Source: Microbacterium sp. AK009
GTDB taxonomy: Bacteria > Actinomycetota > Actinomycetes > Actinomycetales > Microbacteriaceae
DNA length: 64,000 nt
Reading direction: 5' to 3'
Assembly (NCBI RefSeq): GCF_013410955.1
Contig: NZ_JACCCG010000002.1
Location: 1 to 64,000 of the forward strand
Positions 18,529 to 26,465 of this stretch are shown piece after piece; position 1 is the stretch's first letter; each line of letters opens with the position of its first letter. Under the pieces are notes generated by a model. It made no database searches. It saw nothing but the letters and a program-made list of their open reading frames with translations, and was not told where the DNA came from. The translations under genes and the position numbers were made by a program.

Positions 18529-18592
18529 CCTCCGCTCGGCGTCGCCTGTCTCGAGTCGCTAGAGAGCCGGGGCGCTACGCTTGTAGGTGCTG

Positions 18593-18664
18593 GCCTCTGT
18601 AGCTCAGTGGAAGAGCCACTCCGTCCTAAGGAGCGGGTCGGGGGTTCGAATCCCTCCAGGGGCA
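18593..18664 (+). tRNA. tRNA-Arg (anticodon CCT)
   Basis: A 72-base cloverleaf with acceptor stem GCCTCTG/CAGGGGC (one G-T pair), D-arm AGCTCAGTGG, anticodon loop GTCCTAA reading CCT, and T-arm GGGGGTTCGAATCCCTC. CCA is not fully encoded. Its 3' end faces the 3' end of the integrase gene 15 bases away, the usual arrangement for an attachment site in tRNA, so the T-arm to 3' end is the likely attB core. Confidence 0.93.
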
Positions 18665-18679
18665 CATTTTCTATTCTCA

Positions 18680-19849
18680 TCAGGTATTTATCTGACGAAT
18701 CAACGCGCGTTCCTTGCTCGACAGCGGTGGGGACTTCCGCTCACGCTCGAACGACGACGGGATCTTGCGCATCGCCTCGTTTAGGCGCTCTGCGACTTCG
18801 TCGAGGTCGTCGTCGAACAGATCGGCGTAGGTGTCGAGCGTCATCGCAGCTGACGCGTGCCCGAGCATCCGCTGCACCGCTTTGACGTTCGCCCCGGCGC
18901 TGATCGCGAGTGACGCTGCCGTGTGGCGTAGATCGTGCGGTGTCAGTCGCGGGATCGACGGATCCTCCTTGCGCGCCCGCCGGACGGCCGTCGCGAACCA
19001 GCTGCGGTCGTCACTCTCGTGCTTCATGTGCGTCACACCGTTGCCAAACAGCAGCTCATCCGGCCCTTTGTCCGCGCACGCTGCCTTGATCAGCGGAGCC
19101 AGCCGCTCCGGGTACGGCACGGAGCGACGCTCATGGGTCTTGGGCGTGCCGACGTGGATCTGCCACTTCACGAGTACGGCGTTCTCTTCGACATTAAGGC
19201 GATGCCGCGCGGGGCTCACATGACGGACACGAAGCGCTGTCGCTTCGCCCCAGCGCAGGCCGGTATACGCCAGCACGAGAACGAGCGTCGGATGCGCGGA
19301 GTTGGCGGCCAGCGTGCTGACCTGCTCGTGCGAGAGGTAGACCCGCGGCTTGCTCAACCCGCGCTGCGGCAGTGTCCTGAGGTTGCGTGCGGGGTTCGCG
19401 GCGATCCGGTTGTCGTCCACCGCGACGTCGATTATGCCCGCCAACACGCCGAGGGCCCGCATGACGACCGAGCGCGACCTGCGCGTCGCCATATCGGACA
19501 CCCACGCCTGCACCTCGGACTTGTGGATCGACGAGAGCTCGCGGTCACCCCACACCGGCGCAACGTGCGCATTCCAGGCCGTGACGAGTGGCTGAAACGA
19601 CGCGGGCTTGAGCATCGGGGGTTGCTTCGACTCGAGCCACCCGGTGGCGAGATCGCCGATGCGCACCTTTGCGAGTGCGGGATCAATGTAGTTGCCCATG
19701 GCCTTCGACACAGTAACCGTTGAGAGGAACATCTCCGCTTCTCGCTTAGTGGCGAAGCCACGCTTCTCCGTCGGTGTTCCGTCCGGCTTTGCGTAGCGTG
19801 CGCGGTACCGGCGGCCTTTCGCGGTCTCGTATGCCCCGATGAATCCCAT
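18680..19849 (-). CDS. int: Phage-type tyrosine integrase
   Basis: 389 residues. N-terminal Arm-binding domain (GRRYRARYAKPDG...KREAEMFL), a core-binding SAM-like domain around 70-165, and the catalytic domain with Arg in TGLRWGEA, HDLRH, LGHASAAMTLDTYADLF (His and nucleophile Tyr). It would catalyse site-specific recombination into the adjacent tRNA-Arg gene. It follows two small minus-strand genes in a probable operon. The other end of the element could not be located in this window. Confidence 0.92.
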   Translation of the reverse strand: MGFIGAYETAKGRRYRARYAKPDGTPTEKRGFATKREAEMFLSTVTVSKAMGNYIDPALAKVRIGDLATGWLESKQPPMLKPASFQPLVTAWNAHVAPVWGDRELSSIHKSEVQAWVSDMATRRSRSVVMRALGVLAGIIDVAVDDNRIAANPARNLRTLPQRGLSKPRVYLSHEQVSTLAANSAHPTLVLVLAYTGLRWGEATALRVRHVSPARHRLNVEENAVLVKWQIHVGTPKTHERRSVPYPERLAPLIKAACADKGPDELLFGNGVTHMKHESDDRSWFATAVRRARKEDPSIPRLTPHDLRHTAASLAISAGANVKAVQRMLGHASAAMTLDTYADLFDDDLDEVAERLNEAMRKIPSSFERERKSPPLSSKERALIRQINT

Positions 19850-19851
19850 GG

Positions 19852-19968
19852 TTACCTCCGGCGGCGAAAGTCCTGCAAGCCGTTTCCTTCGCCAGGATGC
19901 TTTACGTCAGGGATGACCTCGTGATGCCCGCATGCAGGGCAGGCGTATCCGACCGGGTCGCCACGCAT
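19852..19968 (-). CDS. 38-residue zinc-knuckle-like microprotein before int
   Basis: The frame begins MRGDPVGYACPACGHHEV and ends two bases before the integrase start. One CPAC pair followed by HH could bind zinc. Similar tiny Cys-pair proteins sit directly before integrases in actinophage-type elements, so a role in recombination control is plausible but unproven. Confidence 0.5.
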   Translation of the reverse strand: MRGDPVGYACPACGHHEVIPDVKHPGEGNGLQDFRRRR

Positions 19969-19976
19969 CAGGACAC

Positions 19977-20219
19977 CTACTCTGGACACCGCGGCTGCTC
20001 ACCAGTGATGAGTGCATCGGTGTCCTCGTCCATTGCTCCAGCGTAGGGCGAGGTCCTTTCATCGGCTCTGGGAGCGAATTCGATCTGGTCGGCTGCTTCG
20101 GCGTGTCTCACGGCTCCAAGTCGCGAAATCTGCGAAAGTGTTATCACGCAGATAAGTGCGGCCAAAATCAGGGCGAGCCTCCGGGCTCGCCTTTCTCTTT
20201 GCCGGCGGGTCCTTGACAA
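19977..20219 (-). CDS. Small single-pass membrane protein (uncertain start)
   Basis: Up to 80 residues from a TTG: a very basic start (RRQRERRARR), one hydrophobic segment (LALILAALICVITL) and an acidic tail. It ends nine bases before the microprotein at 19852. The basic stretch is encoded by a GC-rich hairpin that could be a terminator of the other strand, so this may be a false gene. Confidence 0.35.
   Translation of the reverse strand: MSRTRRQRERRARRLALILAALICVITLSQISRLGAVRHAEAADQIEFAPRADERTSPYAGAMDEDTDALITGEQPRCPE
20172..20200 (+). terminator. Hairpin followed by T-rich tract
   Basis: GGCGAGCC and GGCTCGCC form a perfect 8-bp stem with a 4-base loop, followed on the + strand by TTTCTCTTT. 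It would end transcription moving rightwards; the same bases overlap the possible small minus-strand gene. Confidence 0.6.
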
Positions 20220-20276
20220 GTGGTGTCACCCCCTTGGGCTACGCTGAGGCTGTGCGGTAGTTCGCGCCCTAGATCC

Positions 20277-20300
20277 AGCCGGTCATCGACCGGCTTTTTT
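20277..20300 (+). terminator. Strong intrinsic terminator
   Basis: AGCCGGTC-ATC-GACCGGCT gives a perfect 8-bp stem with a 3-base loop followed by six T. No clear protein gene lies directly upstream on the + strand, so it may end a short untranslated transcript starting after the TTGACA at 20213, or act for a gene lost by decay. Confidence 0.8.
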
Positions 20301-20395
20301 CATGCCCTTGGGGCATCTCTCGACTCCGTGACTCGTTCAGTCACGGTCGCCCGCTCGGCCTCCGGCCGGGCACCACCTCATGAGGAGGTTGCGTC

Positions 20396-20536
20396 ATGCT
20401 CGAGGTCTTTCAGGCTCTCGGTCTCGCGTCCCCTCTGCTCGCGGTCATCAGCACATTCGTGCTGAAGCTGCTGCCGCTCGTGTCGGAGCGCGCCAACAAG
20501 CGCGCCGTCCGACTCGCTCGCGCACGCCGCAAGTAG
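20396..20536 (+). CDS. 46-residue membrane peptide with basic tail
   Basis: Starts MLEVFQALGLASPLL, has a hydrophobic helix over residues 8-29 and a strongly basic tail (ANKRAVRLARARRK). A good Shine-Dalgarno (GAGGAGG) lies six bases before the ATG. The layout fits a small holin-like or toxin-like membrane peptide, or a phage accessory peptide; no family is recognised. Confidence 0.55.
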   Translation: MLEVFQALGLASPLLAVISTFVLKLLPLVSERANKRAVRLARARRK

Positions 20537-20626
20537 AGCACTCGCGAAAACGCCAATCGCCCTTATGAGGGGAGAGCTCTGCCCGAAATCAGGTGACACG
20601 GACCCGGAGCGCGGTCCGCGGGCCTG

Positions 20627-21439
20627 TCAGTTCCTGTTCAGCCCGTGACGGCGGGAGTCGAGCGCGTCCTTGAAATGGCTCTCGGCCGCGCCGATGTCCC
20701 TCGTGGGCGTCGACGGATCGAAGACACGCAGCAGTGAGAAGCGGAAGCTCGAGGGCTCGAGCCCTCGAAGCTCCACGTTCCCTCCGTGGCCGTTCGTGGC
20801 GTAGGCGCTCCAGCGCTGACGGACACTCTCGAGCCCATCGGCCTTGCCGACGTACTGCCGACCGTCGCGGGTGTCCGTGATGAGGTACACGCCGGAAACG
20901 GAAGAGAGCGTCGTGCGCCACGAGGCGTAGCGGTGCTCGCGCATCACGGCTTGCAGCTGCACGTGGCTGAGCACGAGACGGTCGAAGCCGGGAAACGGGA
21001 TCGGCTGGGCATCCGCGATCTCCAGCACCGGGTAGGCGGCAGCGGTCGGGCCATTGAGACGCCATGCACGAGGTGACCTCCAGCCGATGACGAGGCGGTT
21101 CCGGAGGTCGGCCATGTGCTCGGACTCGGTCACGTCAAAGGTGCGGATGATGCCGTTGTTCGCCGTTTCGCCGCGATTCTCGAGCACTGACCAGAATCGT
21201 GCCCGGTCGCCGCCTTCCTTGATGAAGACGACCCACACCGGTGGCGGAATGGCGTTGAACCGCCGCGCATCGGCGGACTGCTTTCGCGTGTACTCGAAGA
21301 TCTCCTGGTGGGTTGAGTCCGCGTGAAGACCCGTCAATCCGCTTTCCTCGGACTCCTGAGCGAACGCGTGTCGGAGAACGAGCGCCCGTGCGGGATCGAT
21401 CCCCGCGTCGAGGAGCAGTGGGCCGAGTGTCAACGCCAT
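20627..21439 (-). CDS. GIY-YIG nuclease-family protein with N-terminal domain
   Basis: 270 residues. The C-terminal ~100 hold GVYLITDTRDGRQYVGKADG...RQRW, the GIY-YIG hallmark with the conserved Arg, and a downstream Glu in AAESHFKD. The N-terminal ~165 residues (PPVWVVFIKEGGDRARFWSVLENRG) are a separate domain often fused to GIY-YIG in phage or defence proteins. A nucleic acid cutting role is inferred. The gene at 21513 lies 73 bases upstream on the same strand and could be a partner. Confidence 0.8.
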   Translation of the reverse strand: MALTLGPLLLDAGIDPARALVLRHAFAQESEESGLTGLHADSTHQEIFEYTRKQSADARRFNAIPPPVWVVFIKEGGDRARFWSVLENRGETANNGIIRTFDVTESEHMADLRNRLVIGWRSPRAWRLNGPTAAAYPVLEIADAQPIPFPGFDRLVLSHVQLQAVMREHRYASWRTTLSSVSGVYLITDTRDGRQYVGKADGLESVRQRWSAYATNGHGGNVELRGLEPSSFRFSLLRVFDPSTPTRDIGAAESHFKDALDSRRHGLNRN

Positions 21440-21512
21440 ACTCGGATCACTTGCCGTTGGTCGTCGCCGACTTCGTTGTCCATCGCTCCACCTTACGAGC
21501 GACGGACACAGG

Positions 21513-22256
21513 CTAGGAGATTGGAGCCGATGCGCGGCCTTTGATGAGTTCGAAGATGTTGTCGACGTAGCGCGGCTGCACGCGGTGCTTCACACCGTCG
21601 CGCATCTCGGTCACGAGCTTCTTCACCGAGTCGAAATGACGGAAGTCTCCGCCTGCCGCGAGATACGCCCGGAGCCAGGCATCGGGGTCGACCGGGTAGC
21701 CCTCGGCGGCGAAGGCACGGACGAGGTGGACGACGCAGTCCTTGCCGTGGCCCGAACTCAGGCCGTTGTACTGCTCGTCGATCATCATCCTTGCGGCTTC
21801 GAGCATCAGCGGGTCGGGCGCGGCCATCGACCGTCGGTCGTGAAGGTTCAGTGCGCCGTGAGCGTCGAGCCAGGTGCGTACCTCGTCCTGATGCCACCAC
21901 ACCAGCACGAACACCCTTCGGAGCTTGCCGTCGTCCGCCAGTTGGCGGATCGTCTCCACGTCATCGCGCTTCCGAGGATGGATCATGACGACGCAGCGGT
22001 CGATCCCGTCCGCATCGCTGCGAAGCTGCCCGAAGTCCGCGATGCCGAAGACATTCCGCTCGGTTCCCGGCGGCGCGATGAAGTCCACGGCTTCCCGGTC
22101 GAGGTTGCGCGTGGACTCGTTGAAGCGACGAATGTCTGGGACAGCGAACAGGTACGGCGCCTTGCCGACCCAATCGCGGATCAGCGCACTGCTCTGCACC
22201 ATTGCGGTGGCGTGCTGCGCCCAGTCGGCGCGAATCATGTAGGCGAGGTCACTCAT
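21513..22256 (-). CDS. Hypothetical protein upstream of GIY-YIG gene
   Basis: 247 residues, soluble. Beta strands RCVVMIHP and RVFVLVWWH suggest an alpha/beta core, followed by a helical C-terminal half. No catalytic motif or family is recognised. It probably forms an operon with the GIY-YIG gene behind it. Confidence 0.65.
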   Translation of the reverse strand: MSDLAYMIRADWAQHATAMVQSSALIRDWVGKAPYLFAVPDIRRFNESTRNLDREAVDFIAPPGTERNVFGIADFGQLRSDADGIDRCVVMIHPRKRDDVETIRQLADDGKLRRVFVLVWWHQDEVRTWLDAHGALNLHDRRSMAAPDPLMLEAARMMIDEQYNGLSSGHGKDCVVHLVRAFAAEGYPVDPDAWLRAYLAAGGDFRHFDSVKKLVTEMRDGVKHRVQPRYVDNIFELIKGRASAPIS

Positions 22257-22368
22257 GACATGAGAATGTCAGGGGCGTCCGACATCTCGTGCTCTGCCGC
22301 ACCGATTCCCTACCCGCGATGTCTGTGCTCTGGTGGCGCTGTTTTGGCGCGGCGGTACGATCTCCCGC

Positions 22369-22542
22369 ATGGAAGAACGAATCGTGCGGCTCTTAGGTGC
22401 CGATGAAGGATGGACAGAGACGACGATCTACGGCGAACTGCCCGACTAGCTCGTTCACGAGGGGCGCGGTTACCGTCGTACCGGATCTGACCAGCTCGGC
22501 ATGACCGTCTACGAGTACGTCGAGACCAATTCAGCGGACTAA
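22369..22542 (+). pseudogene. Small gene interrupted by one in-frame amber codon
   Basis: The frame MEERIVRLLGADEG...YGELPD ends at TAG (22447-22449) and continues in the same frame as LVHEGRGYRRTGSDQLGMTVYEYVET before TAA. The two halves look like parts of one 57-residue protein, so this is either a nonsense-mutated gene or a readthrough site. No family recognised. Confidence 0.5.
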
Positions 22543-22566
22543 CACTCCCCGTCAGCGGCCGTTAGA

Positions 22567-22995
22567 TTAGGCCACATTGATCGGTGGCCGGTAGGCGGCA
22601 AGTAGGCGGCCTTCCAGGAGCGCCGCGTCTTCCTTCGTCGCGGTGACCACCCACGTCAGCTCGCAGCTCCGCAGCCACGCATTCACGATCGCTACTTGGG
22701 GAGCAGTCGTCACGGTCGGTCGTCGTCGGGTGTATTCCCGGTCGAGGTTGAGTTCGCGCACGGCCACCCACGACCGGAGCGTGCTTCTGCTGAGGTCGAG
22801 CGACGTCCCCAGGTGGGTGCCGAGGCGAGAACGCAGATCTGACGCCTTCCCGAGGTAGACGCACTCGCCGTCTCGGAACCACGCATAGACGCCCGGCTTA
22901 GCGGGTATGTCAGGGCGTGCCACGTTGGCGGTGGGGTGTCGCGGCGCGGACAAAAGCGCACGCCACTCATCTGACTCCGGGCGGCCCAAGGTCAC
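22567..22995 (-). CDS. Stand-alone GIY-YIG nuclease-family protein
   Basis: 142 residues. KPGVYAWFRDGECVYLGKASDLRSRL near residues 33-58 gives GVY and YLG with the conserved Arg, and EDAALLEGRLLAAYRPPIN near the end gives the metal-binding Glu and the terminal Asn typical of the fold. Its start overlaps the stop of the small gene at 22992, implying coupling. Confidence 0.8.
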   Translation of the reverse strand: MTLGRPESDEWRALLSAPRHPTANVARPDIPAKPGVYAWFRDGECVYLGKASDLRSRLGTHLGTSLDLSRSTLRSWVAVRELNLDREYTRRRPTVTTAPQVAIVNAWLRSCELTWVVTATKEDAALLEGRLLAAYRPPINVA

Positions 22996-23189
22996 CGCAG
23001 TTCGTCTTCGAGGTCGCGGGCAAGCCGCACGATCTTCTGGGCGTCGGCCTTGATCTGCGGGTCGTCAGTTGCGGCCTCAATCCGCCGCGCGAGGCGGAGG
23101 ATGTCTTCTGCGTCGTCGGCACGGGTTTGACTTGAGTACACGCCGTTGCGAAGTTCCATGCCGCTTACGGTAGCCAGCGCGACCGACAT
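22992..23189 (-). CDS. Small helical protein coupled to GIY-YIG gene
   Basis: 65 residues from 23189, or 55 from the ATG at 23159. It is a charged helix (DDAEDILRLARRIEAA, KIVRLARDLEDEL). Its stop overlaps the start of the GIY-YIG gene by four bases, so the two may act together, perhaps as a regulator or antitoxin-like partner (inference). Confidence 0.55.
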   Translation of the reverse strand: MSVALATVSGMELRNGVYSSQTRADDAEDILRLARRIEAATDDPQIKADAQKIVRLARDLEDELR

Positions 23190-23329
23190 TCAAGGTCGTT
23201 GTGGAATGAACAACGAGCATTGACATTTTCGTCCGACTGTTCATACTCAGTCATCCGCTCCTCGTCGGGCTGCGGTGTAGAGGATCCCAACCGGGGATCA
23301 TCCGCCGCTTCCGATGAGGAGGGCTCACC

Positions 23330-23515
23330 ATGAGTGAGAACGAACCGCCCGAGGTGCCGGCCACGGCTCTCGGCCCGATCCGCCCGCTGAGCGTGCGGAT
23401 CACTGACGGCCTGCGGGCACGTCACAACGCCGCCGGGCGCGAGTTCTTCTTCGTCAACGAAGACATCGACTGGCTCGCGATCCGCCCGTTCGTCGAGGAC
23501 GTGGAGATCAACTAG
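23330..23515 (+). CDS. Small hypothetical protein
   Basis: 61 residues with a strong Shine-Dalgarno (GAGGAGGG, 8 bases upstream). It contains ITDGLRARHNAAGREFFFVNEDIDWLAIRPF. No domain is recognised and no membrane segment is seen. It stands alone, transcribed towards the minus-strand gene at 23567. Confidence 0.6.
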   Translation: MSENEPPEVPATALGPIRPLSVRITDGLRARHNAAGREFFFVNEDIDWLAIRPFVEDVEIN

Positions 23516-23566
23516 GCCTTCTCGAGAGACGACAGCCAGCGGAGGGCCGACTCCATTCGAATCTGC

Positions 23567-24664
23567 CTATGTCAGCGTGACCAGACTCAGTTGCTTCGTG
23601 TCAGGAAAATACTTCAAGCCCGCGGCGAGCTTGACCGGGTGAGCGTCGGCTCGGGGCAGCTCCAGCATTATCGTGAACTGCACTGTGTCATCAATGTTCG
23701 TCTGTAAGCGATAGATGTAGTCGTTTTCGATCTCGGCACGGATGACGGCTGCGAGTTCCTCGCGCGAGTGCTGATCAAGGCCAGCGATCTTCAGAATCTC
23801 GCCTTTGGCGTCGCGCAGATACCCGAACTTCGCTTCTGGGATGAGCACTTCGAACTCGCCAAGCTCCATGGGCTGATCCGAGATGGCGTTGAGTGAAACA
23901 AGGAGGTCGTCTCGGTGGATGGGTGCTCGCTCGGACTGGATCTTGTACGAGAGCAGGGGAGTGAAGAGCGACCCAACCGTGCTGACCGTCCGAAAGCCAA
24001 ATCGCTCGAACGGTAATCCGGATTCGTTACTGGTACCCACTAGCGGCTCGTCGAGCCCGTGATCAGTGATGACTGCGTCCTGATACTGTACGAACGCCGA
24101 CGGGAGAATGTCGGCGACCTCGGTGCGAAACGGTGAGTGGTACGTCGTCGGCACGTGTCCCAGGTATCCGGGCGTGTCCACGAAGGCAGCTCGGATCGTC
24201 TCGACCTGTGGCGCCGACAGGTTGGTGACGTAGGCGCAGTAGATCAACTGTTCGCCCCAGTCCTGGAGCGCGCCTGGCACTAACCCGGAGTACGACGCAA
24301 GCTCGCGCGTCGCCGCGGGATGCCAGCCAATGTCCCCATGCAAAACGCTTCGGGTGGAAGCGTGGTCGAGAAGAGGCAGCAGGCGCTCCATCACCGCGTG
24401 CCCGAACCACCAGTGCCCGACGGCATCGACGTTGAAGAGCAGTGCCATCTCGTAGCGCTTCGTGCTCGGAACGAGTGCGGGGGCAAGCTGCTCGTACCGC
24501 ACACCTTGCTCGCCCAGGCCTCGCACCAGCGTGTTGAAGTGCGACCGTATCCAGCGGCCAAACTGCTGCGAGTCCAGCTTGAAGGTCACTCGATCGGCCT
24601 CGAGCCCGAACGAGTGACGCTGGTTCAGCGTCAAGATGGAAGCCATGACGAGATTGTCGCGCAT
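23567..24664 (-). CDS. Hypothetical protein divergent from the hsd operon
   Basis: 365 residues (an ATG at 24646 would remove six). Soluble, with a likely alpha/beta N-terminal half and a C-terminal part rich in beta strands (VQFTIMLELPRA). No motif recognised. It sits head to head with hsdM, so it could be an accessory gene of the restriction system or an unrelated defence gene; the sequence does not decide. Confidence 0.65.
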   Translation of the reverse strand: MRDNLVMASILTLNQRHSFGLEADRVTFKLDSQQFGRWIRSHFNTLVRGLGEQGVRYEQLAPALVPSTKRYEMALLFNVDAVGHWWFGHAVMERLLPLLDHASTRSVLHGDIGWHPAATRELASYSGLVPGALQDWGEQLIYCAYVTNLSAPQVETIRAAFVDTPGYLGHVPTTYHSPFRTEVADILPSAFVQYQDAVITDHGLDEPLVGTSNESGLPFERFGFRTVSTVGSLFTPLLSYKIQSERAPIHRDDLLVSLNAISDQPMELGEFEVLIPEAKFGYLRDAKGEILKIAGLDQHSREELAAVIRAEIENDYIYRLQTNIDDTVQFTIMLELPRADAHPVKLAAGLKYFPDTKQLSLVTLT

Positions 24665-24884
24665 CGGACGCGAGTCGATTCGTCGTCAACTGGCCATTCT
24701 CAAAAAGCCCTGGTTATGGAACAATAATACTCAGACCACAGGATCCGGTTGAGCAATTGTGCTCCCGGCTGCCCCGCTTCTGGTGACGTATGCGCCGCGG
24801 GGCACACGGTTGGTGTCCGCATCCGCCGATACGGTACCTAAGAGCATCGACAGTAACAAGCGCGCCCGCCGCAGGAGACGAGAC

Positions 24885-26465
24885 ATGGCCCCCACAACAA
24901 AAGAAGCACAGCGCGCGGAATTGCATCGAACGATCTGGCGCATCGCGAACGACCTTCGCGGTTCGGTGGACGGCTGGGACTTCAAGTCCTACGTTCTGGG
25001 GATTCTGTTCTACAGATTCATCTCCGAGAACCTTACGAACTACATCAATGACGCGGAGCGCAGGGCGGGCGTCGAGAACTTCGACTTCGCCACGCTGAGC
25101 GACGAGAACGCCGAGTTCGGTCGCAAGGAGACTGTCGCAGAGAAGGGCTTCTTCATCCTGCCGAGTGAGCTCTTCGTCAACGTCCGTGCGGTTGCAGCAG
25201 ACGATGAGAACCTCAACGAGACGCTCGAGCGCATCTTCGCCAACATCGAAGGATCGGCGTCGGGAACGGACTCTGAGGACGATCTCAAAGGACTCTTCGA
25301 TGACCTCGATGTCAATAGCGCCAAACTCGGCAACACCGTTGCTCGGCGAAACGAGAAGCTGGTCAAGCTGCTCAACGCCATCGGCGACCTCAATCTCGGT
25401 GGCTTCGACAATCACGCCATTGACACATTTGGCGATGCCTACGAGTACCTCATGCAGATGTACGCCGCCAACGCTGGCAAGTCTGGTGGTGAGTACTACA
25501 CGCCGCAGGAAGTCTCAGAACTCCTCGCCCGCATCACGGTTGTCGGCAAGAAGTCGGTCAACAAGGTCTATGACCCGGCTGTTGGGTCTGGCTCGTTGCT
25601 GCTCAAGTTTGCGAAGGTGCTCGGCAAGGAGAACGTTCGCCAGGGGTTTTACGGCCAGGAGATAAACCTGACCACCTATAACCTCGCGCGCATCAACATG
25701 TTCCTGCACGATGTGAACTACGAGAAGTTCAATCTGGCGCACGGCGATACCCTCGTTGATCCAGCGCACTGGGACGACGAGCCGTTCGAGGCGATCGTCT
25801 CCAACCCGCCATACTCCATCAATTGGGAGGGTGACAGCAACCCGCTTCTTATCAACGATCCGCGCTTCGCGCCCGCGGGTGTTCTGGCGCCGAAGAGCAA
25901 AGCAGACCTTGCCTTCACCATGCACATCCTCAGTTGGCTTGCCGTGGACGGCACCGCCGCAATCGTTGAGTTTCCGGGGGTCATGTATCGCGGGGGCGCG
26001 GAGCAGAAGATCCGTAAGTACCTCATCGAGAACAACTACGTCGATACAGTGATTCAGCTGCCGCCGGACCTCTTCTTCGGTACCGCAATTGCAACCTGCA
26101 TCCTCGTGCTCAAGAAGTCGAAGAAGGACAACTCGGTCCTATTCATCGATGCGACTGGAGAGGTGACTCGCCCGGCCAACAAAAACAAACTCAGCACGGA
26201 GAACCAGGACGCCATCCTCGGTGCGTTCGTCGCGCGAGAGGATGTCGATCACTTCGCCAAACTCGTCTCGAACGCCGATCTCGCCGCCAACAACTACAAC
26301 ATCTCCGTCACTTCGTACGTCGAGGCGAGGGACACCCGCGAGGTCGTTGATATCGGAAGCCTCAACGCGGAACTTCTCGAGATCGTGCATCGCCAAGGTG
26401 AGCTGCGTGCGGCTATCGATGAGATTGTGGCTGAGCTGGAAGCGAGGGGAGATGCAGCTGTCTGA
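24885..26465 (+). CDS. hsdM: Type I restriction-modification N6-adenine methyltransferase subunit
   Basis: 526 residues from the ATG at 24885, preceded by GGAG. The N-terminal helical HsdM domain (AELHRTIWRIANDLRG) is followed by the SAM-binding motif DPAVGSGS near residue 229 and the catalytic NPPY near 306. It methylates adenine in the bipartite target set by HsdS. First gene of an operon with overlapping downstream starts (26452, 27264, 28511). Confidence 0.95.
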   Translation: MAPTTKEAQRAELHRTIWRIANDLRGSVDGWDFKSYVLGILFYRFISENLTNYINDAERRAGVENFDFATLSDENAEFGRKETVAEKGFFILPSELFVNVRAVAADDENLNETLERIFANIEGSASGTDSEDDLKGLFDDLDVNSAKLGNTVARRNEKLVKLLNAIGDLNLGGFDNHAIDTFGDAYEYLMQMYAANAGKSGGEYYTPQEVSELLARITVVGKKSVNKVYDPAVGSGSLLLKFAKVLGKENVRQGFYGQEINLTTYNLARINMFLHDVNYEKFNLAHGDTLVDPAHWDDEPFEAIVSNPPYSINWEGDSNPLLINDPRFAPAGVLAPKSKADLAFTMHILSWLAVDGTAAIVEFPGVMYRGGAEQKIRKYLIENNYVDTVIQLPPDLFFGTAIATCILVLKKSKKDNSVLFIDATGEVTRPANKNKLSTENQDAILGAFVAREDVDHFAKLVSNADLAANNYNISVTSYVEARDTREVVDIGSLNAELLEIVHRQGELRAAIDEIVAELEARGDAAV

